From the NCBI RefSeq assembly GCF_047948215.1, contig NC_134458.1, positions 136,595,036 to 136,659,035 of the forward strand: 64,000 nt of DNA, written 5' to 3'. Position 1 is the first letter of the stretch, and every line of letters starts with the position of its first letter. The notes under the pieces are model-generated. The model searched no databases. It saw only the letters and a program-made list of their open reading frames with translations, and was not told the origin of the DNA. Source of the stretch: Lycorma delicatula (lineage: Eukaryota; Arthropoda; Insecta; Hemiptera; Fulgoridae). Below are positions 9,105-21,327 of the stretch, in pieces. The position numbers were made by a program, and so were the translations under genes.

Positions 9105-9430
9105 CATATACCAATATTCGGATCAAAATTTTCAAATATATCACATTCAACAACGTACAGTATAAACTCTTCGTCTGCAATCAAATCCACTTTTGAAATG
9201 GTAGTGCACTGTTCGAAGTTCGCTAATTATACCAGTTGGTAGGATGCGGGGTTGACTGTTTTCCTGTTTTATAAGGAAAAGATTAATTTTTGTTTTAATC
9301 AGAGTCGAGCGGATGTGATTGGTGATAAGGATGTCGAAACAAGCGGTTGATAAGCGTTTCCTGTTTATAAGGAAAAAAATTGTTGTTAAAACTTGAGCAG
9401 ATGTGTGTGCAATAGATAAGCAGGTCTAAA
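9105..9430. other. Unique stretch with repeated TTCCT...AGGAA hairpin words
   Basis: Short imperfect hairpins of the form TTTCCTG-TTTATA-AGGAAA occur at about 9259 and 9349. Related TTTTTCATAAGGAAAAT words occur at about 9453 and 9758, roughly 100 bp apart. On the minus strand a 43-codon open stretch (9226-9098) reads like protein, with acidic and aromatic residues, but I do not recognise it. Confidence 0.35.
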
Positions 9431-10040
9431 CATGATTGTGCAGTTATTTAGCGTTTTTCATAAGGAAAATAATAACGATTTATATCTACTTGTTCGTTGA
9501 CGTAATTGTTATAGTTTTTATTAAATTTGTATATTTATATTTTAAAAGGTTTTATTATTTTACCGGGATTCGAACCGGGATCTCCGGATGAAAGGCTGAA
9601 ACTCTACCACTCACGCCACGGAGCTGTCAGTAGCTCAATGTTATAGCCTCGCACGAGGTGCTCACCTCGCCTTGTTATAGGCTCGCACGAGGTGCTCACC
9701 TCGCCTCATCTAGCCTCGCACCAGTGTTCACATAACATGATTGTGCAGTTATTTAGCGTTTTTCATAAGGAAAATAATAACGATTTATATCTACTTGTTC
9801 GTTGACGTAATTGTTATAGTTTTTATTAAATTTGTATATTTATATTTTAAAAGGTTTTATTATTTTACCGGGATTAGAACCCGGGATCTCCGGATGAAAG
9901 GCTTAAACTCTACCACTCACGCCACGGAGCTGTCAGTAGCTCAATGTTATAGCCTCGCACGAGGTGCTCACCTCGCCTTGTTATAGCCTCGCACGAGGTG
10001 CTCACCTCGCCTCATCTAGCCTCGCACCAGGGGTTCACAG
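9431..10040 (-). repeat. 305-bp tandem duplication carrying SINE S2 heads
   Basis: Units 9431-9735 and 9736-10040 are almost identical. Each contains, on the minus strand, a tRNA-like head with an A-box-like TGGCGTGAGTGG and a B box (GGTTCGAATCC in unit 1, one mismatch in unit 2), at about 9566-9630 and 9871-9935. Each unit also has two tandem copies of a short block containing the perfect hairpin CGAGGTG-CT-CACCTCG. The tRNA part is a SINE promoter relic, not a tRNA gene. Confidence 0.85.
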
Positions 10041-10599
10041 CGTCGAATGACCTTGAAATTGCGTTTAAACCGGCATTTCTATTCTACTTCCATTAATTGC
10101 CAAGATCACCACTTCCCACTAGAAGACCCGTATGCAGCAGAATGCGTGGGAAAAGTAACAAAACGCGACACCCAGGTACTTAATGCAACGAAAGAAAAAT
10201 TCTCAGAAAAATCCTAGACCCAAGAAAACCGATAATAATTAGATTCCGAACCAACAAGGAACTCCACGCACGTACGGACGCGTGCGCGCACACACACTGT
10301 GAAATAATCCAGATATCGATATAATCCAAAAATGCAAGATCCAAATGTACGACCAGATTCAGAATGTCTTATGACTTACAGAATTTTGTCTCGAAATGTT
10401 GGTCGAAGTCAACATTTTGAGACAAAATCAAGAATTTCTATGGAACTAACAAAACAAGTCAACAACTTGTCTTGTTCTGAGGAGAGAAAACACTTCCACA
10501 AAAAAAAAGAAAAAATACTGGAATAAAAAGATTAAAACCCTACGTAAAGTTGTTTACGCGGCCATTTAGGCTATCTATGGGCCTAAATATTTAAAAAAA

Positions 10600-10635
<36 letters not shown>

Positions 10636-12799
10636 GTGTCTTTTTAATATCTTTCATTAGATCAGTTTTTATTTATTTATTTTTTTAACGGAAAATCCAT
10701 TTTTACTAATATTTCTATAATTGCACCTAATAATTTAAATTGTTTTAAAATTAAAAAAAAAAAAAATGTTATTTTTGGCCTATAAATTTATTACAATTTC
10801 TTAAAGATGCTAAATCCATCTACAGAAATGCATTATTCTACAGAAAAATGAACGTATTAAACTTCACTAAATGTATCAGAAATTTTTTATTGTAAATTTA
10901 AAATTTACTTACGCAAAAAATATATATTTATAATACATAAATAGAAATAGTTATTAATAAATAATTTTAATAAAACTTGTCTTCAGGTATTAACATTTTA
11001 GTCAGAACTAAAGTACTCCGAGTAAAATATAAAATAATTGAAGTTTTGCTTTTGTTTTTTTTATCTTTGGAAATTGATGAAAAAATTCTTTCAAAGTTTT
11101 AAAACTGATGACTTAAAAAAATAGAACAAATCTAGCATATTTAATTGATTTACCATATATTTTGTAAGTTATATGTATTTATATGATATGAAAGTTTTGA
11201 TTTAAAAATTGTTTGGTGTGATCAAAATTTAAACCTGGAAATTAACCTATAAAAGGTGAAGACTATATTGGATGCAGCAAGATTATCTTTAAAATGATCT
11301 GTAATAGATAAATGATAGGAATTGAAAAAAATAAAAACAGAAATAAGTAACGTGACATCATACGTGTACATCAAGAAAGAAAATGTAAAAATAACAGTTA
11401 CTTTAATATATGCCAAACACATCATTGCCCATAGCATTTAAAACTCATTAAATCATGAATATTAATAATAAAGAGCAATATATAATTTCCTAGCTTAAAA
11501 AGAAAATAAGATTGGATGTGATTTATATATTATTTAATAATATTCTTATACATAGATAAATTACAATATATATGTACTAAAAAAACCAACAAAGTATACC
11601 TGACAAAGAAGTCAAGGTTTTCACGGATGCAATAAATAAATATATAAATTAATAAACACTTGTTAAGTATTATAAAAATGGCGGCTAGAGTGAATCAATG
11701 GGAATAATAATTATAATACATGAATAAAAATAAAATTTATGTAAATGAATGATATATATATTTGATACAAAAAAAAATGAAACGGTGACAAAAATATGAC
11801 CACATATTTCATAGTTAATAAATAGATTTTATAAATAACAATAAAAAAATATAAGTGATGCATGATGTACAGGTTACACGTATATACATACACACATAAT
11901 TTAAAAAGGTGTCTTAAGAAGGATCCAGTCATACATAAAAAGAGGGTTAGGAGTTTAAAGCAAGGGGTGGTCTGTTGAATCCTTTTCGAAATTCAATTTC
12001 AACATGACATTGAAAGACTACATCATACAATCCTCCTGTACACTACTATCCTTTTACTATTTTATCTTCACGCACGCGCATATATTTACAATTAAATCTA
12101 CGTATTACTATAGCTAATATACCTCAAAGTTACAAAGTATTACGTGAAACATAAAATATTATTAATGCATATAATTGCTTACTTTTTTCATGAAAACAAC
12201 CGATAAAATAACCCACCATCCAATATTATTTAATAATGATTCTCGTTAAAATAACTAACATAAATTTTTTTAAATTTCTAATTCATATTATACAGTATGA
12301 CTTTTTACTGTCAAAATTTCATAAAATTTAAAACTTCTGTCCTATCTTACACAAATCTTAAGATTCCAATGATAATTTTAACGATTTAATGATTATTTCT
12401 GGTGTTTCAAATACCGTATAGTAAAATTTATTTGATTTATTTTTGATTCTGGGAGTTTGGAAAGAGTATATTATTACATAAAGTATGTATGAAATAGGCC
12501 TATTCCATAACGTAACCGATGATTTCTCATTTAATTAATGCTACCACTCAGCCAAGGAGATCGGCCGATAATAACATTTAAATATTATTAGCATATACAC
12601 TTTTTTATATACCGTTTTCAACCACGTGGATTAAAAAATTAAATCATATTAATTGAATTTACCAGTTAAATTTTAATTAAACGTAATTATCAAAAGACAA
12701 TAGAATTATTTTAAAGGAAAAACCTTCAAAAAAGTCATTTCACTGCTTTATTTTATTTTTTATTTTTTAATATGTACGTTGCAATCTGTTCAACTAATA
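10041..12799. other. AT-rich intergenic stretch, no gene recognised
   Basis: The stretch holds a GT/AT microsatellite (10600-10636) and a small hairpin (TTTAGGC ... GCCTAAA near 10565-10590). At about 12540-12575 a minus-strand fragment (GGCTGAGTGGTAGC) resembles the A-box half of SINE S2. Open frames here are under 75 codons, AT-driven and unrelated to anything I know. Confidence 0.5.
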
Positions 12800-13005
12800 A
12801 ACAATAAGCAACCTCCTCCCTTACGGCCCGATAAGATGAGGATGATATAAATGACATCTGTAGTCTTGTTCAGACTCAGAATGATCATTCCTGTGACGTG
12901 TGGTTAATTGAATACCAATAACCAAAGTACACTGGTTCGATAATAAGTTGTAAAACAACTGATGACGAGTTAACAACTAGACCACCTCAGTGGGCTAAAT
13001 GGTGT
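12800..13005 (-). repeat. tRNA-derived SINE, family S1 (minus copy)
   Basis: Read on the minus strand, it starts with a tRNA-like head (GAGGTGGTCTAGTTGTTAAC near 12990) and contains a core with TTCAATTAACCACAC and a terminal AAGACTACA word. The same order of blocks, on the plus strand, occurs at 43541-43780. The copies are diverged (roughly 70% by eye in the core), so this is an old insertion. Confidence 0.6.
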
Positions 13006-13619
13006 TTTGAATAATATTTTTTTTTATAATACAGTAGTTGTTATAATAGTAGAAATAATGCAAATCTTCTTTACCAATTTATATCGTAGAGAATAATAAT
13101 ATAAAAAGAGATGCCAAAATTCATCGAAAATAGCTTAACCCGCTCTAGAAATATTTCTTTTTAAAAAACACAAAATGAAGGACAGATGGTTAAAAAACGT
13201 GACCTGTTTTTTTTTCTTGTATTGATGTTACTAACGTACTTCATTTATACAAATATATGTATATTGCATAATATACTAAAGTAAATGACGATAAAAAATC
13301 ATTAAAAATAAAATTTTGCGAAACTACGTGGTTTTTGATGCAAATTTGCATAATAGAATTACCGCTTTATAAATATACATGATTATATTTATAAATATTA
13401 CATTATAGTGCAAGTACAGGATATATAAGATTTATACTAGAATAATTTAGCTACTCCTAATTTTATTATGTTCAAAAAATAAAGACATTTACTAGAATAA
13501 AATGAATTATATATTATATATATATTTTTAATTTTATTTTAATTTAATTAAAATTAAAATTTTATATAAAACATAAAATTAATATAAATTTTTGTATTAT
13601 ATTTTTATTACAATATGTA

Positions 13620-13676
<57 letters not shown>

Positions 13677-14474
13677 TTAAAGATGTATATACTTTCTTAA
13701 GTTTGATAATTATATTAAATATATATCTGACCTTAATAACATTACAATGCACAATCAAAATCAAATGAGACGAAATAAACAAAAAATTTAAAATGATAAT
13801 GTTTTTCTATTGTTTTATGAAAAAATGCCTTTTAATTTGTACTTTGTTTAGGTTAATATAATTAATGCTTGTAATACCAGATATAAGAATTATTCAAACA
13901 TAAGAATACCGCCAAGAGGTTTTAAAGGAATACATTTTATTTTTCTCATCAAAAAGAAGAAAAATTAATAATAAAATTTCGAATTCATGAAACAAACTAA
14001 TTTTTCAATTTTTTTTCTCATTCAGAGGATATTTTTATAATAATATACTATTTTAGTAATTTTGTCTACTAAAGGTTGTGCTGTGTTCCGATGGAGATTG
14101 CACCGGTTTACTAATTTTTAGTTTCAACGATAGACCATATTTGAAGAATACAAAAATTTTAAATATTTACTAACCGCTGAAGAAAATAATTAAATAAAAT
14201 TCATAAATTTCAATTTTAATTAATCCTGTAAATCCTGAGTATTAAATAAATTTCCAAGAGTCAGAATCAAATTTTAAAATGAAAATGTTCATTAAAAAAG
14301 TTATTTTCATTTTTGAAGTTTGTTATTTTATAATGTTTATTTAGTTGCCAAACAATTGGGTTGTTTGATGTTCAGTTGATCATATAACTTTACGCATTAC
14401 TCTCGAGACAGAAAAATTTTTTTCTAAAAATGTAATTACACTATTTAACTACTTATGAATAAGTTTATTCTTTC
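13006..14474. other. AT-rich stretch with a (TA)n run
   Basis: A 46-bp TA repeat lies at 13625-13670. The remainder is very AT-rich. The last 14 bases (14461-14474) are the left copy of the target-site duplication of the RTE element that follows. Confidence 0.6.
14461..14474. repeat. Left target-site duplication of the RTE insertion
   Basis: A 14-bp word identical to 15845-15858 and directly abutting the truncated 5' end of the element. Confidence 0.85.
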
Positions 14475-15844
14475 TCTGTATTTTGTTCAACAAAATTAAA
14501 TACGGAAGATCGATGCCTGCGGCTTTTCGTCGGAGCTTTCTCTTGCCGTTCTTCAAAAGCAAAGGAGACTCCAGAAAATGCGGCAATTACAGAGGTATAA
14601 AACTAGTGTCGCACACTATGAAGCTTTGGGAAAGAGTCATTAACAACCGCCTGATGAAAATTGTACTATCAAAAATTCACGTTAATCAATGTGGTTTCGT
14701 GCCTGGCAGATCAACAGTGGATGCGATTCAAGCTATGCGTATACTGGTGGAAAAGATTAAAGACGCTGCTAGGAATTTGCATATGATATTCATAGACCTT
14801 GAGATTCATAGGCTTTCGATCGCGTGCCGCGAGGTTTGATATGGACGGCATTGAGAAGTCCATAACGTGTTCCAGAACGATATGTTGAAATCATTGTGGA
14901 CATGTATCACGATGCGACCACAAGGGTGAGATGCATGGCAGGAACATCAACGGCTTTTCATGTGAACATGGGGGTACACCAAGGCAGCGTGCTGAGCCCA
15001 CTGCTCTTTAACAATGTTATTAATTATCTGACATCGCACATCATGGATGAATTGCTGCTGAGCTTACTTTTTGCTGACGATGTGGGTCTCGCGAGTGAAA
15101 GTGTTGCGGTGCTACAAGATGTTTTCAATCGCTGGAAATGTGCACTTGAAAGCCACGGTCTGAAGATCAGTGAGTCCAAAACGGAATATATGTTCTTGCC
15201 ATTCAGCGACGCACAAGCACCATCGCCTAACATTATGATCAACGGTCGAGTTATGCCGAAGTGTACAAGTTTTAAGTATCTTGGTTCTATATTGAATCAA
15301 AGAGGCGGCTGTGAGCAAGATGTGAATCATCGAATCACCGTGGCATGGTTGAAGTGGCAGCAGATTTCGGCTGTTCTTTGCGACAAGCGTATGCCTCCAA
15401 AACTTAAAGGCCGAATGTATACTACAGTGGTTAGACCCGCACTTACATATGGAGCATAGTGTTGGACACGATACAAGCAGTTTGATCGAGATCTCACGAT
15501 CGCAGAGATGAAAATGTGTCGAATGTCTGTTGGTGTGGCTAAGTTGGACCGCATCAGAAGCGAACGAATACGAGGCTCCCTTCAAATAAAAGAGTCGGTG
15601 GTGGAGAAAATCTCTCGAGAGCGAAACGATTGATTCGAAAAGGTTGATTCTCAGCACCCTTCAAGTGTTACAAAAAGGATAATGGTTCTCGATATCCCGC
15701 CAGTCAAGAAATGAGGAAGACCGAAGAACAGTTGGTGTAGGCTGTTTTACTGCTTACCCTGGAGACTTTTGTCTCACAACAGGAATTGCATACGTAATAT
15801 TAGTCATTATGTATATTAATAAAGCAAGGAAGAAGAAGAAGAAG
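14475..15844 (+). mobile_element. 5'-truncated RTE-clade LINE with target-site duplication
   Basis: The element is the 3' part of an RTE-type non-LTR retrotransposon. Translation gives reverse transcriptase blocks in order: NYRGIKL and GFVPGRST (frame open 14483-14839), FIDLE (first catalytic Asp), HQGSVLSPLLF, LFADDV (FADD at 15069-15080), a KYLGS block, then the thumb and connection region to about 15640. Frameshifts near 14800-14890, a stop at 15457-15459 and others after it make it non-functional. The apurinic endonuclease and 5' end are missing. The 3' end is a (GAA)n tail at about 15828-15844, typical of RTE elements. A 14-bp target-site duplication AAGTTTATTCTTTC flanks the insert at 14461-14474 and 15845-15858. 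The truncation point and both ends are therefore defined exactly. Confidence 0.9.
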
Positions 15845-15858
15845 AAGTTTATTCTTTC
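15845..15858. repeat. Right target-site duplication of the RTE insertion
   Basis: It directly follows the GAA tail and matches 14461-14474 exactly. The bases on either side differ between the two copies, so the duplication is 14 bp. Confidence 0.85.
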
Positions 15859-16129
15859 CGTGGATAAAGACATTGTCGACTGTACATATTTTATACTCAA
15901 AAAAAAATATTCCTAATTAAAAAATTGTTATAGTCATGGAAATAACGAAAATAAAACATATAATCTGATCGTCGCAAAATTATTACAACCGCAAGGGCGA
16001 AGAGCAAACCCACCATCTGTGTGCCACTAAGTAATTTTTTTCCATAAGGATGGTTAATGCATATAATAAAAACGACACCATTTTACTTTCCAGGAGAATA
16101 TAGCTGGAATAGCTATGTAGTAGGGGAAG
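15859..16129. other. AT-rich stretch, nothing recognised
   Basis: No repeat or coding signal is evident between the RTE target-site copy and the family C repeat. Confidence 0.4.
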
Positions 16130-16780
16130 TAGAGTATAATCATGTCAAAACTGGAGTATCTGGTTTTTTGGAAATATTTACATTTTAGGGTCCAATTCCC
16201 TCATCATGACCAAGGGGATGGGAATATCGCGAAAAAACAATTTCGATTTTCTTCAGAGGCACTTTACAGAAAACTCTTTAAAGTAAATTTATTACGTACA
16301 ATGCATTTATATAAATAATAATCCAAATTATTACATACATTAATAATCCGAACATTATTTTTTTCAAAAAATCAATCTTCACCTCTTAAAATTGAAATAT
16401 ATATTTTTTTTCTTTTGCTGTTAAAAAATCACACGTAGGTATGCATGTGCGTATGTATGTACATATGTGTGTCGCATTGCTTTTGAACTTATATCTCAGG
16501 ATTGACCAAACCCATTTTCTTCAAATCTGGCACAATTATTTCTATGTATGGGATATTAATATTAACTTTTCTCAAAATTCTTCAAAAAACAACTTTTCCC
16601 CAAAAAACAATTTCGGTTTTCTTCAGTCACTTTACAAAAAAATTTATTAAAGCAAATTTATTAGCTACAACGCATTTATAAATAATACAAATTTTTATTT
16701 TAAAAAAATCAACCCCCACTTCTTAAAATTGAAATTTATGTTTTTTGTTATTTTGTTTATCTCCCCTCAGTTTAAATACT
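16130..16780 (+). repeat. Interspersed repeat family C with an internal duplication
   Basis: Blocks at about 16227-16320 and 16600-16690 are diverged direct repeats about 365 bp apart. Both have AAAAAACAATTTCG, a TTTTCTTCAG word, a CACTTTAC word and a CGCATTTATA-like end. The left part (GTCAAAACTGGAGTATC ... TCGCGAAAAAAC ... CTTCAGAGGC) is matched in inverse orientation at 40395-40480. It has no coding capacity beyond a 69-codon frame that I regard as chance. Confidence 0.65.
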
Positions 16781-17707
16781 TTACAAAAATCTTTTGAAAT
16801 CTTTTACTTCATGTATACAGTTATCAAGTCATATCTACTACTTTTTTTTTTTTTTTTAATTATAAATCCCCGAGCTAAAAAGCAGAAACGTTTTTTGAAG
16901 ATTTTTTTTTTATTTTAATTTTTTACTGAAGGGGATATTAGATTTACATAAAAACTGGGGAGAAAACTTAATATATAGATTTAATCTATATATTAATAAT
17001 TTTAAACATTTTTCATAATTTTTTTTCCTATCTGGAAAATATATATCTTGGGTTTTCCATTTTTGGCTTTTTCGTTACTAAAAAAAAATTTTTTTTACAT
17101 ATCTATTTATCACTTAAAGGGCTCTTAAAATTAAAGTCGCTTCTGCACTTATATTACACTATATTCCTACTATATTATTGTCCTATTTCATAAAGCAGGG
17201 ATATATTTATGCAACATTTTGCCAGCTTTCTTTTTTATCTCTTGTATATTTACTATTAATAACAAAAACAGAGTTATGGAGGAGAGAGTGTTACGAGAGA
17301 GTAATGGAACCTTTGAATATTATTAATATAATTTTATAAATTAATTAATTTAAACAAAAAATTAAGTTTTTGAAAACTGCATGAATTAAAATTTTTTTAT
17401 TGGATACATCCTTAAGTGTCTGGTCCGAAAAATTCCATTATTTTTAACATTTACTAAAATATGAATTGAATTTTTATGAAACTTTAATATATGTTTGTCT
17501 TGAAGAACAAATCATATAGATTTTGCCTACCATACTTCCACTACTGTTTCTAAGGAAGTGGCCTTTCAATTTTTATGTAACAATAATACTGGTTGTTAGT
17601 ATTACACCGTAATTGATATGTTAAAAATATATTAAAGCAATGACCAACCAATATGCAACTTCAACCGCTGACCATATGCTTAGATTTGTAGCAAGTTAAA
17701 AAAATAT
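16781..17707. other. AT-rich stretch, no gene recognised
   Basis: Poly-T runs near 16843 and 16903 are the only evident structure. Confidence 0.4.
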
Positions 17708-17742
17708 AAAATGCGGATTTGATTTTTTCAAATCCGCATTTT
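17708..17742. repeat. Perfect 15-bp-stem hairpin
   Basis: The arms AAAATGCGGATTTGA (17708-17722) and TCAAATCCGCATTTT (17728-17742) are exact complements around a five-T loop. It could be a small foldback relic or part of an unannotated non-coding RNA. Nothing around it decides. Confidence 0.85.
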
Positions 17743-18609
17743 CTTCCAGAGGTGGAAGAAAAATAAAAAAGTATTACTTTTTTAAAAACATTATATATTC
17801 AGGTTTTTTACGCACGTCAACATTTTCTTGTTTTAATAACATTTTAATTTTTCGTTATTTTATCAATATTTTTTTCAACTAAGTTAAAAAAATATGTTGA
17901 TGCATTAGCTTAAAAAACCAACAAACAGATGGATTTGTAAACAGTAGTTTAAAAAATACTGTACATAATGTTTAAAAAAATATTCATAGTTCAAAAAGAT
18001 TAAATTATTATGTTAACCTTAAGTTTTTAAATACCTCTCATTTCCTTTTTTGATAGTCTATAACTTTTACTCATTTCCGTTATATCTTCTTTGAATTTTC
18101 TATTAATCCATCTAAAATTTTTAGACAGCCTTTCTCCTATCATGATATCATGTTCAAGTCGATTGATTTTGATAATTTAATTAGTCTACCCTCTTAATTT
18201 TCTCTAGTTCAATTTTTATATTTCAAGTCTTTTCAGCCTTTCCGCCTTTCGATTTTTCTTAATGTCTACGTTTTAACATCAGAAGAATAATACACTCCAA
18301 AGATATAAAATGCCTTTCCTAGTCTAATCTTATCTTATGACGTTATAACTGTGTTTTTGTTTTATTTAATGCTTTCTTGCTGTTGCAGTACCGTTGTTTA
18401 AGTTTTAATTGATTGTGCTAATGGTCGTGACGTCCTATATTGGAAAACTTACTAATATGACGTAAAGATTCTCTCCATAAATTTCCTTATTCTATTACTA
18501 CCGCGATTTTTCCGTTTTTGCATACACAACCTACTTCAGTTGCCATGGTGACAGATATAATAATGAATTAAATGGATTAGCCTTTTCTTTACTAAATCTT
18601 TAATTCATA
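17743..18609. other. AT-rich stretch, no gene recognised
   Basis: No open frame, repeat or regulatory word stands out. Confidence 0.4.
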
Positions 18610-18705
18610 ACTTCCCACCCCCAAGGGAGCTAGAACCTCGATCTATGGCTAAAAACCATCCCTGGGATAACACGAATGTATCCTGAAAATTTGAAAGTAA
18701 TCGGT
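18610..18705 (-). repeat. Interspersed repeat family B, partial copy
   Basis: It shares with 63140-63205 the words CCTCGATCTATRGCT, a CCCTGGGRTAACACGAATGT block and TATCCT-AAAATTT. Only the central part of the family is present. Confidence 0.8.
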
Positions 18706-20970
18706 TTTATATATATATAATATTCTTCAGTATTTTTTGATAGATTTTATTTATTTTTTAAGTATTATTTTTTCGAACTCAATACAATATAAGCATTTTT
18801 TAACGGTGGATTCTAATTATGTAAATAATAATTAATTTTTTCTACTTGCTTCATCCAACACTTGTTTACATATGCCTTAAACGGTACAAAAATACATTCA
18901 TTAATATTTGATGAATTACTTTATCAAACTGCAACGATGAAAAATCAACCATCAGCAGTGATAACATCAAAGACAAAGTTTAAGCAGATTTAATTGAATG
19001 AAATGCGACGTACAGTACACTGCAACACGATCATGTTTATAAATTACATATATTTGTTTATATAATGTGCATATTTAATCACCGACAAATATAACATATA
19101 CGCTACCCTCACCTCATAACATGACCGGAGATATTAATCTTGTTGACAAGATTGTTAATTTAACGTATTAATGTAACAGCTTTCAATTATCGTATTCACT
19201 CTTAATCAAGAACTGTGTGTTCTGGAAGACAGCCCAACTAGTATATCTAATTAAACAACAAATGGACAACGTTCAAACACAATATAATTGATATTTCAAA
19301 TATCATTAAAATACCTTAATCATAACAACAAAATGTTTAAAAAAAGATCTGTATCAAAATAATAAATACGACATTCAGAAAAAAAAATCAAACGAAACAC
19401 TTATCAAAATGACCGTAAATATGACAGCCTTTAAACATGTGCATTGAAATGACAATTATAAAATGTCGAATTTTGAGATGTAAAATCATACATCAGAATA
19501 TGGTGAACGACAGAAGAAAAATAATTTACGGTTTAAAAAAATTCTTCTTATTAATGCATATTTTTTCCTTTTTGAAAACATGTTGACAAAGATGCACTCG
19601 GATTATTTTTTGCTTAAGTATTTCAAACAACTAAATACTATTTTCATACCCTTATAAAACATGTGATGATAGCTACAACGACAATTTTGTCCTACAATTC
19701 TCAATTCATTCAAATCCCTTAAAGGTATAAAAACATATGTGTCAGAAAATAAATTTAAATATAATATATATATTTATATATATAATATTTAAATTTCTAC
19801 ACATATATTTCTGGACATTTTTACATATGTATGTTGATTAAAATATCAATATTAATTATTACATCACCGTCATCTTTAATACAAAAATAAATTTATAATG
19901 CCATTTCTTGCAAAAAAGGATTCATCGGTAATTGAAATATTACTTAGGAAATCGAGATGATGATCACACTTTCTAAATAACCATCGACATAATCTCATCC
20001 GTTTATCAAAATCAGGTGATAATAACTATTACACACATGTTGTACAATTTTTCCTCTTTAACATCACCACATACTTATTTCGAAACATGAAAGCGATGTG
20101 ATATCCTTCTGGTGCATGAAGTGGGAGATACTTATACCGCATTCAATGTTGCTTCTTCAGCGTTGGTATTTTTAATTAAACGTTCACGACCAGCATCGAA
20201 TCATTGTGGTTTAAGCATATCTGTTTTCTCAAGCTCACCTTTCCGAAGTTTCAAATGTTTTACGATCCGGGAATTTTCGATTTCAATTTTCGGAATTCAT
20301 GCACAGCAGACAAATAATTTTTATTTACTTTACCATACATTAACATGTCCGTTAACTCTCCAAATGAAGACAGATTTGTGGTATCATCCATTTAGAATGA
20401 CGACCGAACAATAACAGCACAAATACCGCTTAAATGAATATTCAAATGTTAGACACTAAACTTAATTGTTGATCAGCTGTTATTGCCAACCTATGAAAAA
20501 TTAAAAATTTTTAATACGTTTTAGAAGGATGTCCATAAAATTAATTTTTATAAGTTATAACATTTGTATGAAAAATGTTCTGTTTAAAATCGTATCACTT
20601 TTCGGAACCAGTTTACGTGTTTTGTTTCTAATTAAAGTTGCACTTTTCAAATTTGTGTTTAATTTTAATAAACGTTACTTACATCAATTTTCGCAGAATA
20701 GAATTATCGACAAAATTAACTGGAAATTTTTGTTTGTTTATTAATAAATTAACAATGTTACTTTATTCCAAACCTAAAAAAATGTATTTTCGACAAAAAA
20801 GGTTTCGTGTTTTACCCCGTTTTTCTTAAAACCTAGGTGAGATAGAGGTATGGAATATCTTTTATTCGATTTACTTGATTAAAACCCACAAAGAAGCACC
20901 TACAAATTTATCCCTCGATTTTTACCTCAAGAATGTGGTTTAATTAAACAGAGGGAGCAAATAGCAGGGT
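18706..20970. other. AT-rich stretch with short unrecognised frames
   Basis: A plus-strand frame at 20112-20414 (100 codons) has no recognisable motif, an unremarkable start and AT-driven composition. I do not call it a gene. Two shorter frames at 20529-20829 overlap in different phases and are likewise unsupported. Confidence 0.45.
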
Positions 20971-21327
20971 TAAATGTTTCGCGAGCCGAAACCCGCTAAC
21001 GAAGCATTTTCTGTCCTTAGTTTATATGAAATATTTTTGGCTATAGAATCATCTCCCAAGAGATTTCCGTGCAATTTGAAATAACTGTCTATAAATATAT
21101 ATATATCTTTAAATCTTTAATTTAGAAACTTCCGCCAGAAAACTGGTATAATAATCTTAACTGGTTAGAATATCATTAATTCTTTTAAAATATTTTATTA
21201 GTCTATTTATTATTTATTATTTACTGCACGGAAATCTCTTGGGAGATGATTCTATAGCCAAAAATATTTCATATAAACTAAGGACAGAAAATGCTTCGTT
21301 AGCGGGTTTCGGCTCGCGAAACATTTA
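20971..21327. repeat. Foldback element with perfect 103-bp inverted arms
   Basis: Arm 20971-21073 and arm 21225-21327 are exact reverse complements over all 103 bases, separated by a 151-bp AT-rich spacer. Each arm includes a GC-richer outer part with TCGCGAGCCGAAACCCGC. I find no target-site duplication at the outer edges (AGCAGGGT on the left, TTATTTTT on the right). It could be a young MITE or foldback element, a gene-conversion-maintained palindrome, or an assembly artefact. It carries no coding sequence. Confidence 0.95.

Noticed and set aside
9566..9935. Sequences with A and B boxes that look like tRNA genes
   Set aside because: The acceptor and anticodon stems do not pair properly, and related dispersed copies (best at 43975-44140) carry a SINE body, so they are SINE heads.
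14483..15657. Antisense frames opposite the RTE element
   Set aside because: They are shadows of the reverse transcriptase reading frames on the plus strand.
20112..20414. 100-codon plus-strand frame
   Set aside because: No recognisable domain or splice context; the length is near chance expectation for a window of this size.
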